A stretch of 64,000 bases of DNA from Nonomuraea maritima (GTDB taxonomy: Bacteria > Actinomycetota > Actinomycetes > Streptosporangiales > Streptosporangiaceae): the NCBI RefSeq assembly GCF_900100395.1, contig NZ_FNFB01000037.1, positions 1 to 64,000 of the forward strand, given 5' to 3'. The notes below the pieces were generated by a model. It was not told where the DNA came from and searched no databases. It saw nothing but the letters and a program-made list of their open reading frames with translations. Position numbers and translations under genes: made by a program. Below, one piece after another: positions 26,498-34,198 of the stretch (its first letter is position 1; every line of letters begins with the position of its first letter).

Positions 26498-26504
26498 GCC
26501 CGGC

Positions 26505-26510
26505 ATGCTA
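26505..26510 (-). promoter_or_regulatory. -10 box TAGCAT of the M48 gene (leaderless)
   Basis: Read on the minus strand, TAGCAT is followed by 7 bases and the ATG at 26497. No ribosome-binding site is present. Confidence 0.5.
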
Positions 26511-26579
26511 CGTCCGTAACTGGGGCTGTGCGCGGCCATCACCGAGGGGGTCCCGTCATGTTGTCCTGATGCGTCCGCG

Positions 26580-26585
26580 TAAGGT
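26580..26585 (+). promoter_or_regulatory. -10 box TAAGGT of nadD (leaderless)
   Basis: TAAGGT, 7 bases, then ATG at 26593. Together with the TAGCAT box of the M48 gene it forms a compact divergent promoter pair within 96 bases. Confidence 0.5.
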
Positions 26586-26592
26586 CCGTTTC

Positions 26593-27207
26593 ATGAAGAA
26601 TGCGCCCAGCGTGCAGGGGAAGTCCCGGGTGGGGGTGATGGGCGGGACGTTCGACCCCATCCATCACGGGCACCTTGTCGCCGCCAGCGAGGTGGCTCAC
26701 CACTTTCAGCTCGACGAGGTCCTGTTCGTACCGACCGGGCGGCCGTACCAGAAGTCCGGGCGCGACGTGTCGGCGGCCGAGGACCGGTACCTGATGACGG
26801 TCATCGCCACCGCTTCGAACCCTCGTTTCTCGGTCAGCCGCGTGGACATCGACCGTCCTGGGCCGACGTTCACCATCGATACTTTGCGTGATATTTCGCG
26901 AATTTATGGGCCGGACGTTGAGCTGTTCTTCATCACCGGCGCGGACGCGCTCGGCGCGATCCTCGGCTGGCAGGACGCCGACGAGCTGTTCCAGCTCGCG
27001 CACTTCGTCGGCTGTACGCGTCCGGGGCACACGCTGCACGACCCTGGCCTGCCGGAGGGCCGCGTGACGCTGCTGGAGATCCCGGCCCTCGCCATCTCGT
27101 CGTCCGAGTGCAGGCAGCGGGTCGCCAAGGGGGAGCCCATCTGGTACCTCGTGCCTGACGGGATCGTGCAGTACATCAACAAACGGGGCCTCTACCAGGC
27201 CGGTTGA
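26593..27207 (+). CDS. nadD: Nicotinate-nucleotide adenylyltransferase
   Basis: Converts nicotinate mononucleotide and ATP to deamido-NAD. The 204-residue protein has the nucleotidyltransferase signature GGTFDPIHHGHL near its N-terminus and the C-terminal ISSSECRQRVAKGEPIWYLVP segment. An in-frame ATG lies at 26569, but a TAAGGT box seven bases before 26593 favours the shorter start. rsfS and a histidine phosphatase follow, the same order as in mycobacteria. Confidence 0.95.
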   Translation: MKNAPSVQGKSRVGVMGGTFDPIHHGHLVAASEVAHHFQLDEVLFVPTGRPYQKSGRDVSAAEDRYLMTVIATASNPRFSVSRVDIDRPGPTFTIDTLRDISRIYGPDVELFFITGADALGAILGWQDADELFQLAHFVGCTRPGHTLHDPGLPEGRVTLLEIPALAISSSECRQRVAKGEPIWYLVPDGIVQYINKRGLYQAG

Positions 27208-27298
27208 CGGTGGCGGCCGCGCAGGTGAGGGGTGACGGCCCGGAAGGGTACCCTCAACGTATAGGCATGCTGCCGACACAGGAGGACAGACCCGCATC

Positions 27299-27694
27299 GT
27301 GACCGCTTCTGAGAGATCCGTCCAGCTCGTGCGCATCGCCGCGGAGGCCGCGGCCGACAAGCTGGCCGATGACATCCTGGCCTACGACGTGAGCGAGCAG
27401 CTCGTCATCACCGACGCCTTCCTGCTCTGCTCCGCCACCAACGACCGGCAGGTCCGCGCCATCGTCGACGAGATCGAGGAGCGGCTGCGCACCGAGGCCG
27501 ACGCCAAGCCCGTACGCCGCGAGGGCGAGCGTGAGGGCCGCTGGGTGCTGCTCGACTTCATCGACATCGTCGTGCACGTCCAGCACGAGGAGGACCGTAC
27601 GTTCTACGCGCTCGAGCGCCTGTGGAAGGACTGCCCGGCCATCCCGCTGCCGGAGAGCGTCCTGCAGGCCAACCTGCAGCGGGCGCGCTCTTGA
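27299..27694 (+). CDS. rsfS: Ribosomal silencing factor RsfS
   Basis: Binds L14 on the 50S subunit and blocks joining with 30S during starvation. The 131-residue sequence contains the family core: ISDAFLLCSATNDRQV-like segment (here ITDAFLLCSATNDRQV), EGEREGRWVLLDF, and DIVVHV. GTG at 27299 with GGAGGAC at 27281. A TATAGG at 27260 is a candidate -10. Its stop overlaps the next start (TTGA). Confidence 0.95.
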   Translation: MTASERSVQLVRIAAEAAADKLADDILAYDVSEQLVITDAFLLCSATNDRQVRAIVDEIEERLRTEADAKPVRREGEREGRWVLLDFIDIVVHVQHEEDRTFYALERLWKDCPAIPLPESVLQANLQRARS

Positions 27695-28320
27695 GCAAGA
27701 GGATCGTGTGCCTGCGGCACGGGCAGACGTTGTGGAACGTCGAAGAGCGCTTCCAGGGGCACTCCGACATCCCCCTCGACGAGACTGGCCTCGCGCAGGC
27801 CGCCAGGGCCGCGTCGCTGCTGGCGGCGCTGCGCCCCACCGTGATCGTCTCCTCCGACCTCCAGCGCGCCCACGAGACGGCGCTCGCGCTGGCGCGGGTC
27901 GCCAAGCTCGACGTGGCGGTCGACAAGGACTTCCGCGAACGGGGCGGCGGCGCGTGGGAGGGGCTCACCCGCGAAGAGATCGCCGCCCGCTGGCCTGAGG
28001 AGTACGTCTCCTGGGACGCGCCGGGCGGCGAGTCCGTCACCGAGGTGGCCGTCCGGGTGGGGGCCGCCCTGCGCCGGTGGGCCGCCCGCCTCGACGACGA
28101 CGGCCTGCTCGTCGTCGCCTCGCACGGCGCCGCGCTGCGGCTCGGCATCTGCGACCTGCTCGGCCTGCCCGAGAGCCTGTGGCCGGCGCTGGGCGGGCTC
28201 GGCAACTGCTCCTGGTCCGTCCTGCAGGAGGGGCGCAAGGGGTGGCGGTTGCTGGAGCACAACGCCGGCACCCTTCCCGAGCCGGTCCACAGCGACGACC
28301 GGCCCGACGTCCAGGTCTAG
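27691..28320 (+). CDS. Histidine phosphatase, GpgP-like
   Basis: A 209-residue phosphoglycerate-mutase-fold phosphatase with the phosphohistidine motif LRHGQT near the N-terminus and the second His in VVASHGAALR. In Mycobacterium tuberculosis the gene in this position after nadD-rsfS is glucosyl-3-phosphoglycerate phosphatase (gpgP), so that activity is a reasonable inference but unproven. The TTG at 27691 overlaps the rsfS stop. A longer start would overlap rsfS coding. Its TAG stop shares CTAG with the stop of the convergent monooxygenase gene. Confidence 0.85.
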   Translation: MSKRIVCLRHGQTLWNVEERFQGHSDIPLDETGLAQAARAASLLAALRPTVIVSSDLQRAHETALALARVAKLDVAVDKDFRERGGGAWEGLTREEIAARWPEEYVSWDAPGGESVTEVAVRVGAALRRWAARLDDDGLLVVASHGAALRLGICDLLGLPESLWPALGGLGNCSWSVLQEGRKGWRLLEHNAGTLPEPVHSDDRPDVQV

Positions 28321-29507
28321 GATCGCGCCCGTACGGCTTGGGGGCCGTACGGATAGTCCTTGAGGGTGATCGCCGCGGCGGCGCGGTCGGTCATCCGCTT
28401 GATCAGGCTTTTCCCCGGCATGTACGGAAGCATCCGCAACACCTGGTTGCGCCGCCAGATCCGCGACCTAGTCGCGGGCACCAGGAACCTGTCGGCCCCG
28501 CGTGCCTGGCGGTGGCAGACGGCGACGTAGGGGCGCAAGACGTCCTCGTAGCGGGCGAACGCCGTCCGGTGGTCGCCCGCCGTCGCGAGTTCGCCCGCCA
28601 GCACGTACGCGGCGACCAGCGCCAGGCCGGTGCCCATGCCGCCCGGTCCGGGGGCATAGCCCGCGTCGCCCAGCAGCACCACCCGGCCGGACGACCAGCG
28701 GGGCAGTACGACCTGCGCCGCCGGGGAGAAGAAGAAATCCGGTGCTCTGCGCATCTCGTCCAGCAGGCCAGGGATCTCCCAGCCGAGGCCGTCGAAGGCG
28801 GCCGCGATGAGCTGCTCCTGCTGGGCGCGGTCGCCGTGGTCGTAGGCGAGCGGGGGCGAGGCGAAGTCGAGCGCGACCCGGGTCCGGCCGGCGGCGCTCG
28901 TGATCGTGGCACATCGGCCTGGGGCGCTGAACATGACGCCCGCGTGGTCGAGGCCGTACGTGCCAGGGACGGAGAAGACGGCGCCGTACATCCCCAGGTG
29001 GTGCAGCGGCGGCGAAGGGAAGGCAAGTCCGCGGACCCGGGAGCGGATGCCGTCGGCACCCACGACCAGGTCGAACGTGCGGGGCGCGGTCCGTTCGAAC
29101 GTCACCTGGACGCCGTCGCGGGTCTCGGTCAGCGAGGTGATGCTGTCGTCGAAGTGGTACTCGGCGTCGGCGGCCGTCTCGTGCAGGATGCGGCTCAGGT
29201 CGCCGCGCAGGATCTCGACCTCGCCGCTGAACGCCTCCGAGGGCAGGCTCGACCGGTGCCTGCCTGTCTCGTCGACGATGGTGATGGCGCCCATGCGGGT
29301 CTGTGCGCGGCGTACGGCGTCGAGGATGCCCATGCGGTCGAGCACCCGCAGTTGCGGGGCGCCGCGGAAGTCGACGGCCTGGCCGCCCGGGCGGATGCCC
29401 GGCGCCCGCTCCACGACGGTGACGTGGTCGCCCTGGCCGGCCAGCCAGTGGGAGAGCGCGGGGCCGGCGATGCCCGCGCCTGAGATCAGCACCCTGCGAG
29501 CACGCAT
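28317..29507 (-). CDS. FAD-dependent monooxygenase (PHBH fold)
   Basis: A 396-residue aromatic-hydroxylase-type flavoprotein. It has the dinucleotide-binding GAGIAG at the N-terminus, the DG motif (VVGADGIRSRVRG) and the GD motif (LLGDAGYAPGPGGMG). Overall it resembles TetX-like and antibiotic- or phenol-modifying monooxygenases. The substrate is unknown. ATG at 29507 has a near-perfect ribosome-binding site AAAGGAGG. It is transcribed away from a GntR-TetR hybrid regulator with two palindromic sites between them, so the regulator probably controls it. This fits an inducible detoxification pair. Confidence 0.9.
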   Translation of the reverse strand: MRARRVLISGAGIAGPALSHWLAGQGDHVTVVERAPGIRPGGQAVDFRGAPQLRVLDRMGILDAVRRAQTRMGAITIVDETGRHRSSLPSEAFSGEVEILRGDLSRILHETAADAEYHFDDSITSLTETRDGVQVTFERTAPRTFDLVVGADGIRSRVRGLAFPSPPLHHLGMYGAVFSVPGTYGLDHAGVMFSAPGRCATITSAAGRTRVALDFASPPLAYDHGDRAQQEQLIAAAFDGLGWEIPGLLDEMRRAPDFFFSPAAQVVLPRWSSGRVVLLGDAGYAPGPGGMGTGLALVAAYVLAGELATAGDHRTAFARYEDVLRPYVAVCHRQARGADRFLVPATRSRIWRRNQVLRMLPYMPGKSLIKRMTDRAAAAITLKDYPYGPQAVRARS

Positions 29508-29582
29508 CGCGCGCCTCCTTTGTCTACGGTGTACGCGGACCGTAGGCCTGTGGTCGCCGGCCAGGCAATACGGTGATCTCTT

Positions 29583-29592
29583 GCACTAGTGC
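29583..29592. promoter_or_regulatory. Operator 1, palindrome GCACTAGTGC
   Basis: A perfect 10-bp palindrome within TTGCACTAGTGCTCCC. A second, near-identical site lies 55 bp away (centre to centre), about five helical turns. Both sit between the divergent monooxygenase and regulator genes. Confidence 0.6.
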
Positions 29593-29635
29593 TCCCGTCT
29601 GTGGTCAGGTGGGAAGAGGGTCTGGGATTCGCCTG

Positions 29636-29649
29636 GTGCACTAGAGCAC
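29636..29649. promoter_or_regulatory. Operator 2, palindrome GTGCACTAGAGCAC
   Basis: GTGC and GCAC flank ACTAGA, giving a near-perfect 14-bp palindrome that shares TGCACTAG-GC with operator 1. It lies just upstream of the regulator's ribosome-binding site, suggesting autoregulation. Confidence 0.6.
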
Positions 29650-29667
29650 CCCCGGAGGGGCAGGCAG

Positions 29668-30585
29668 GTGACGCGGGAAGAGGCGCCGTACCTGGTGATC
29701 GCCGCGGAGCTGCGGCGGCGGATCGCCGCCGGGGAGCTCGCGGCGGGCGACAGGCTGCCGTCCACCCGGCAGATCGTCCGTGAGTGGGGTGTGGCGATGG
29801 CGACCGCCACCAAGGTGCTCAGGAGGCTGCAGGAGGAGGGGCTCGCGCAGGCACTGCCCGGCGTGGGGACGGTGGTGGCAGGGCGCGGGGCGCCCGCCTC
29901 GCGTGCGCAGGATCTCACCCGGCAGCGCATCGTCCGCGCCGCCATGGACGTCGCCGACGCCGAGGGGCTGGCGGCCGTCTCCATGCGCCGGGTCGCCGCC
30001 GACCTCGGGGCCTCGGCCATGTCGCTGTACCGGCACGTGGCGGACAAGGACGAGCTGGTGCGGCTGATGGCCGATGCGGCCTTCGGCGCGGACCCGCCGT
30101 CCGGACCCGTCCCGCGCGGCTGGCGGCCGCAGCTTGAGCAGGCGATGCGCCGGCTGTGGCGGATCCACCGGCGCCATCCGTGGCTCGCCCACGCGGTCTC
30201 GCTGACCCGTCCGGAGTTCGCTCCGCACGGGATGGCGCACACCGACCGGCTGCTGCGGGCCGTGGACGGCCTCGGTCTCGACGCCGACGCGATGATGCAG
30301 GCCGTCCTGTCCCTGGTGAGCCTCGTCCGCGGGGCGGCCGTCAGCCTGGAGGCCGAGGAGCAGGCGCGTACGGAGACGGGCGTCACCGGGGACGAGTGGA
30401 TCCAGGCCCGGGGCGCGGAACTTGACCAGGTGCTCGCCACGGGGGCCTTTCCCACGCTGGCCAAGGTGGCGTCGCGGCCCGAGCTGGACCTGGACGTGGA
30501 CTCGGTCTTCGAGTTCGGCCTGCGCCGGCAGCTCGACGGCCTCGCGGTCCTGGTGGCACGGGCCAGGGACGGGCGCCGCGATTAG
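29668..30585 (+). CDS. GntR-TetR hybrid transcriptional regulator
   Basis: A 305-residue regulator with two DNA-binding modules. Residues about 5-75 form a GntR winged helix (GDRLPSTRQIVREWGVAMATATKVLRRLQEEGL region). Residues about 88-145 form a TetR-type helix-turn-helix (RIVRAAMDVADAEGLAAVSMRRVA onward, ending SLYRHVADKDEL). A TetR C-terminal ligand domain follows. GTG at 29668 has GGAGGGG seven bases upstream. It is divergent from the FAD monooxygenase. The double-headed architecture is known in actinomycetes but little studied. Confidence 0.88.
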   Translation: MTREEAPYLVIAAELRRRIAAGELAAGDRLPSTRQIVREWGVAMATATKVLRRLQEEGLAQALPGVGTVVAGRGAPASRAQDLTRQRIVRAAMDVADAEGLAAVSMRRVAADLGASAMSLYRHVADKDELVRLMADAAFGADPPSGPVPRGWRPQLEQAMRRLWRIHRRHPWLAHAVSLTRPEFAPHGMAHTDRLLRAVDGLGLDADAMMQAVLSLVSLVRGAAVSLEAEEQARTETGVTGDEWIQARGAELDQVLATGAFPTLAKVASRPELDLDVDSVFEFGLRRQLDGLAVLVARARDGRRD

Positions 30586-30651
30586 GCGAATGGGGCCGGA
30601 TGGCTATATGCTCTCGGAGCGCCGCAACGGGTGGACCTGACGCGGTGACCA

Positions 30652-30724
30652 GGGGCTATGGCGCAGTTGGTAGCGCGCCTCCATGGCATGGAGGAGGTCT
30701 GGGGTTCGAATCCCCATAGCTCCA
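30652..30724 (+). tRNA. tRNA-Ala (anticodon GGC), copy 1
   Basis: A 73-base cloverleaf. The acceptor stem GGGGCTA pairs with TAGCTCC. The anticodon stem CCTCC/GGAGG encloses the loop ATGGCAT, giving anticodon GGC for Ala codons GCC and GCU. The T arm is TGGGG-TTCGAAT-CCCCA. The 3' CCA is not encoded. The sequence is identical to two other copies in this window. A TATGCT box at 30607 is a possible -10. Confidence 0.97.
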
Positions 30725-30738
30725 CCCCTCGGGCACAG

Positions 30739-30776
30739 AAAAGGCCGGGCCGTTTCGTACGGGCCCGGCCTTTTTC
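30739..30776 (+). terminator. Terminator after tRNA-Ala copy 1
   Basis: AAGGCCGGGCC and GGCCCGGCCTT form a stem followed by five T residues. The preceding A run makes it potentially bidirectional, also ending the convergent SPW gene. Confidence 0.88.
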
Positions 30777-30785
30777 CGTTGTGTG

Positions 30786-31139
30786 TCAGTGCTGGATGAC
30801 GTGATGGTGCGCTGCCTTGCTGGCGGGCACCGCCGTGAGGCTGAGGATCACGGTGAGCGCGCCGACGACCCAGGACGTCCACGACGCCGCTGTGCTTTGC
30901 GTGTACGTGATCACCCACGGTGCGACGAAGAGGAGAACACCCCACAGGGTGTTGAGCCATTCCGTCGCGACCACTCCCGGATTGGCCAGGGAGACGAGCG
31001 AGGTGAGAGCTATGAGGATGCCCAGCACGATGAGGCTGGGCGTCGCGCCCGACGTTCCGTGGACCCAGATCGAGGAGAGTGCCGCGTAGATGCCGGCGAC
31101 CAGGGTGACCCAGTCCTGCCAGCGTGTCCAAGCCTTCAT
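30786..31139 (-). CDS. SPW-repeat-like small membrane protein
   Basis: A 117-residue protein with four membrane segments and the internal pattern of SPW-repeat proteins (SSIWVHG in the first half, APWVITY in the second). Function unknown; the family is common in actinomycetes and often stress-related. The start MKAWTRWQDW at 31139 is set by GGCGGAGG nine bases upstream. The C-terminus is His-rich (AHHHVIQH). A perfect 13-bp inverted repeat lies in its upstream region. Confidence 0.75.
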   Translation of the reverse strand: MKAWTRWQDWVTLVAGIYAALSSIWVHGTSGATPSLIVLGILIALTSLVSLANPGVVATEWLNTLWGVLLFVAPWVITYTQSTAASWTSWVVGALTVILSLTAVPASKAAHHHVIQH

Positions 31140-31197
31140 GAGAACCTCCGCCTTGTGGCGTTCGTGAGGCTGGCCTGTTCGGTCAGTCGTGATCCGC

Positions 31198-31265
31198 ACA
31201 ACTTCCGGAAATGTCCTGGCATTCCAGTAGTACGTGTGACATTACGCACTGATTCCGGAAGTTGT
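31198..31265. repeat. Perfect 13-bp inverted repeat with 42-bp spacer
   Basis: ACAACTTCCGGAA (31198-31210) is repeated in inverse orientation as TTCCGGAAGTTGT (31253-31265). Each arm contains the palindrome TTCCGGAA. The spacer holds a TAATGT box on the minus strand, suitable as a -10 for the SPW-like gene. Two operator copies flanking that promoter is the simplest reading. Confidence 0.75.
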
Positions 31266-31361
31266 CTTCCTTGTTTACGCATATCCAGATCGAAGGCGTT
31301 TCCACGCGGCTGGCGTAGATCCTTGGCAAAGGTCGCTGGTCGGGGGAGTGCCTTGTGCCGC

Positions 31362-31649
31362 TCAGGGGCTGTCGAGGGTGTGGGCCGTGGCGTTGTCGGC
31401 CCAGAGGATCACCGCCACGGCCACCGCTGCGACGAGAAGGAGGAGGCTGCCGGTCACGACGACCCACCACCATGCGGACTTGGGTGGTTTGGTCGCGTAG
31501 TGCGACACGTCGGGCAGCATGTCGGGGGTGTACGGGAGCCGCTGCGTGTCGGGCGTCTCGGCCGAGGGAGGCCGGGCGGGGCGGGGGATGCGGTGTCTGA
31601 CCGTACGGTCGGGGTCTGGTTCCGGCGGGCCGGGCTGCTGTGGAGTCAT
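31362..31649 (-). CDS. Single-span membrane protein, proline-rich N-terminus
   Basis: A 95-residue protein with a Pro-rich cytoplasmic start (TPQQPGPPEPDPD), one membrane segment near residues 62-84 (WWWVVVTGSLLLLVAAVAVA) and a short tail. The ATG at 31649 has GAGGGGATC upstream. No family recognised. It lies between the SPW-like gene and another membrane gene on the same strand. Confidence 0.65.
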   Translation of the reverse strand: MTPQQPGPPEPDPDRTVRHRIPRPARPPSAETPDTQRLPYTPDMLPDVSHYATKPPKSAWWWVVVTGSLLLLVAAVAVAVILWADNATAHTLDSP

Positions 31650-31745
31650 GATCCCCTCAGACGCGCGAAGACGATGCCGAGATCTGTGGGGACATTGCAC
31701 ATCGCGTCCCGCGGTGCCGTCCATACGTGAACGGCACCCGGTCCG

Positions 31746-32339
31746 TCAGGTGATGAACTTACTGCTGCGGCCAACCGGGTTGGGCGCCCTGCGGAGGGTG
31801 GCCCGGCTGCTGCCAGCCGGGCTGCCCCTGCTGGGGCCGGCCGGGACGCTGCTCACCGGGCTGACCCCAGCCGGCGTTCTGCTCGCCGGAGTGGCCAGGA
31901 TGCTGCGCGCCGGGCTGCTGCCGGCCCATGTGCTGCTCACCGGAGTGGCCGGGCTGGGGCCAGCCGGCGTGCTGCGCGCCAGGGTGGCCGGGGTGCTGTG
32001 CGGCTGGGTGGGGCCACGATGCGGGCTGGGGGGCCGGGCGCGGCGGGCGATCACGGCCCAGATCAGCAGGGCGATCCCGCCGATGCGCAGGATCAGGGTG
32101 ACGGCGGTGAACACCATCGAGGCCATCAGGCCTCCGCTGAGGCTCGAGACCAGTGACGGAAGCACCAGCAGCATCACGGTGCTGAGCACCATCTCCAGCA
32201 GGAGCACGAGGAACCCTGCCATGCCGATGGTCGCCGCGCGTCCGTGTTCGTGCCGGCGCGTCCCGGCAAGGACGGCCCCGGCGATCAGCACGACGGCCAG
32301 GGCGATCTGGAACAGGGCCGGGATTACTGAGTACAGCAA
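31746..32339 (-). CDS. Four-TM membrane protein, probably frameshifted in its tail
   Basis: The first ~100 residues form four membrane segments. The continuous frame then runs on with a Ser/Thr/Pro/Ala-rich tail to 31746. From about 32033 onward, another frame of the same strand encodes a Gln-Pro-Gly-His repeat tail (QPGHSGEQH, QQPGAQHPGHSGEQN, then PGWQQPGHPPQ) that ends at a TAA at 31759. Such tails are typical of actinobacterial membrane proteins. Adding one base to the six-G run at 32028-32033 would join the two, giving 193 residues. I suspect an indel, real or from sequencing. Function unknown. Confidence 0.6.
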   Translation of the reverse strand: MLYSVIPALFQIALAVVLIAGAVLAGTRRHEHGRAATIGMAGFLVLLLEMVLSTVMLLVLPSLVSSLSGGLMASMVFTAVTLILRIGGIALLIWAVIARRARPPSPHRGPTQPHSTPATLARSTPAGPSPATPVSSTWAGSSPARSILATPASRTPAGVSPVSSVPAGPSRGSPAGSSRATLRRAPNPVGRSSKFIT

Positions 32340-32376
32340 GGCGACTCCAGCGCGTACGGTGACGGAACCGCTGACG

Positions 32377-34173
32377 CTACGGCGATTCGCGGATTTCTTC
32401 CACCGCCCTGGTGATCGAATCCAGGTCGAGTGAACCTTCGTAACGCCGTCCGTTCAGGAAGAGCGTCGGGGTGCCGCGGACGCCGCTGTCGCGTCCGGAC
32501 GTCTCGTCGAGCCCGATCCTGGCGACGTGGCGCGACACGTTCCCCCAGGCGTCGACGGCCAGTTCGGCGGCGTAGTGCTCGAGGTCGGCGTCGGTGAGGA
32601 AGCGCTGGTTGTCGTACAGGATGTCGTGCATCTCCCAGAAGCGGCCCTCGTCGGCGGCGGCCTCGGCGACGATCGCGGCCGGCGCCGCCCGGGGGTGCAG
32701 GGTGCGCAGCGGGAAGTGCCGGAACACCAGCCGGACGTCGGGGTTCTTGCGGAGGACCTCCTCCAGCACCGGATGGATCCGGCCGCAGTAGGGGCACTCG
32801 AAGTCGGCGTACTCGACGATCGTGACGCGGGCTTCGGCGGGACCGCGCACGTGGTCGCCTGGCCCGACGGGAACCGTCAGGGTGACGGGCAGTTCCTCGC
32901 TCGGCTCGGCCTCGGGCGGTGCGCACACGCCGCCGCGATCCCACGCGAGCTTGAAGATCAGCCAGCCCAGCGCGGCCGACAGCAGCGAACCGGTGAGAAT
33001 CCCGATCTTCGCCTGGTCGTGCAGGACGGGGTCCTTGAAGGCCAGGTCGACGATGAACAGCGCCACCGTGAACCCGATGCCCGACACGGCCGCGCCGCCG
33101 AGCAACTGCCCCCAGACGAGGTTGCCCGGCAGGATCCCCCACCGCAGGCGCAGCGGCAGCCACGTGCCCAGCGAGATGCCCACGAACTTGCCCAGCAGCA
33201 GCCCCAGCATCACCCCGATGGCCACGGGGGAGGTGGCCGCCGTCCGCAGGGCCTCGCCGTCGAGCCGTACGCCCGCGTTGGCCAGGGCGAAGACGGGCAC
33301 GATCACGTAACTGCTCCACGGGTGCAGGCGCAGCTGCAGCCGCTCGTTGACGGAGACAGCCCGCTGCACGCGCCGCGTCGCCTCCCGGGCGGCCCGCGCG
33401 CTGGGGGTGCTGGTGAACACCTGGACGGCCTCGCCGGCCAGCAGCAGCTTGTGGTCGGTGGGCGCGTACACGAAGACGAGGATGCCGAGCGCGATGCCGA
33501 CCAGCGTCGGGTGGATGCCGCTCTGCAGGGTGGCCACCCACAGGGAGAACCCCAGCACGATGTACGCGGGCGCCCGCCAGATCCGCAGCCAGCGCAGGGT
33601 CACGATGGCCGCCAGCAGCAGCGCGGCGATGAGGAGCGCGGGGACGGACAACTGCTCGGTGTAGAAGACCGCGATGATGAAGATCGCGAGGACGTCGTCC
33701 ACGATGGCCAGCGTCAGCAGGAACGCGCGCAGCGGGTCGGGGCAGCGGGCCCCGGCCACCGCCAGCACGCCGAGCACGAACGCGGTGTCGGTGGCGATCG
33801 GCACGCCCCACCCGCCGGCCCCCGGCCCGCCCGCGTTGAGGATCAGGTAGATCCCGGCGGGCACGAGCATGCCGCCGAATGCGGCCACCGCCGGCACGGC
33901 GACGAGCCGCCGGTCGCGCAGCTGGCCGAGCCGGATCTCGTACGAGACCTCCAGCCCGATGAGGAAGAAGAAGACGGTCATCAGGCCGTCGTTGACCCAG
34001 TGGCGTAGGTCGAGCGAGAAGGCGGCGTCGCCGAAGGAGATGCCCATGGGCGTGTGCCAGAAGGCCTCGTAGGTGTGGCTCCATGGCGAGTTGGCCCACA
34101 CCAGCGCCAGCACCGTGGCGGCGAACAGCACGCTCGTGCTGCCGGCTTCGGTACGCAGGAACGCCCGCAACAT
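32377..34173 (-). CDS. nhaA: NhaA Na+/H+ antiporter fused to a DsbA-like domain
   Basis: A 598-residue fusion. Residues about 1-420 are an NhaA-type antiporter with eleven to twelve membrane segments and the essential Asp pair Asp159-Asp160 in LAIVDDVLAI. Residues about 430-598 are a thioredoxin-fold DsbA/DSBA-like domain with active-site Cys460-Pro-Tyr-Cys463 and the cis-Pro segment GVRGTPTLF. The fusion occurs in other actinomycetes, but the reason for joining an oxidoreductase to an antiporter is unknown. The ATG has a GGGGGGAGA ribosome-binding site, and a TAGGAT -10 lies at 34199-34204. Confidence 0.92.
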   Translation of the reverse strand: MLRAFLRTEAGSTSVLFAATVLALVWANSPWSHTYEAFWHTPMGISFGDAAFSLDLRHWVNDGLMTVFFFLIGLEVSYEIRLGQLRDRRLVAVPAVAAFGGMLVPAGIYLILNAGGPGAGGWGVPIATDTAFVLGVLAVAGARCPDPLRAFLLTLAIVDDVLAIFIIAVFYTEQLSVPALLIAALLLAAIVTLRWLRIWRAPAYIVLGFSLWVATLQSGIHPTLVGIALGILVFVYAPTDHKLLLAGEAVQVFTSTPSARAAREATRRVQRAVSVNERLQLRLHPWSSYVIVPVFALANAGVRLDGEALRTAATSPVAIGVMLGLLLGKFVGISLGTWLPLRLRWGILPGNLVWGQLLGGAAVSGIGFTVALFIVDLAFKDPVLHDQAKIGILTGSLLSAALGWLIFKLAWDRGGVCAPPEAEPSEELPVTLTVPVGPGDHVRGPAEARVTIVEYADFECPYCGRIHPVLEEVLRKNPDVRLVFRHFPLRTLHPRAAPAAIVAEAAADEGRFWEMHDILYDNQRFLTDADLEHYAAELAVDAWGNVSRHVARIGLDETSGRDSGVRGTPTLFLNGRRYEGSLDLDSITRAVEEIRESP

Positions 34174-34198
34174 GACAGATCTCCCCCCGGAGATTCTG

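Noticed and set aside
28900..29589. A plus-strand frame opposite the FAD monooxygenase
   Set aside because: The minus-strand enzyme has a perfect ribosome-binding site and all flavin motifs; the plus frame shows none.
31198..31265. Terminal inverted repeats of a small insertion element
   Set aside because: Only 42 bp lie between the arms, with no target-site duplication and no transposase. An operator pair fits better.
31519..32433. A 304-codon plus-strand frame rich in Leu/Ala/Gly repeats
   Set aside because: It is the complement of two minus-strand membrane genes; its apparent repeats mirror the Gln-Pro-Gly tail. No start signal.
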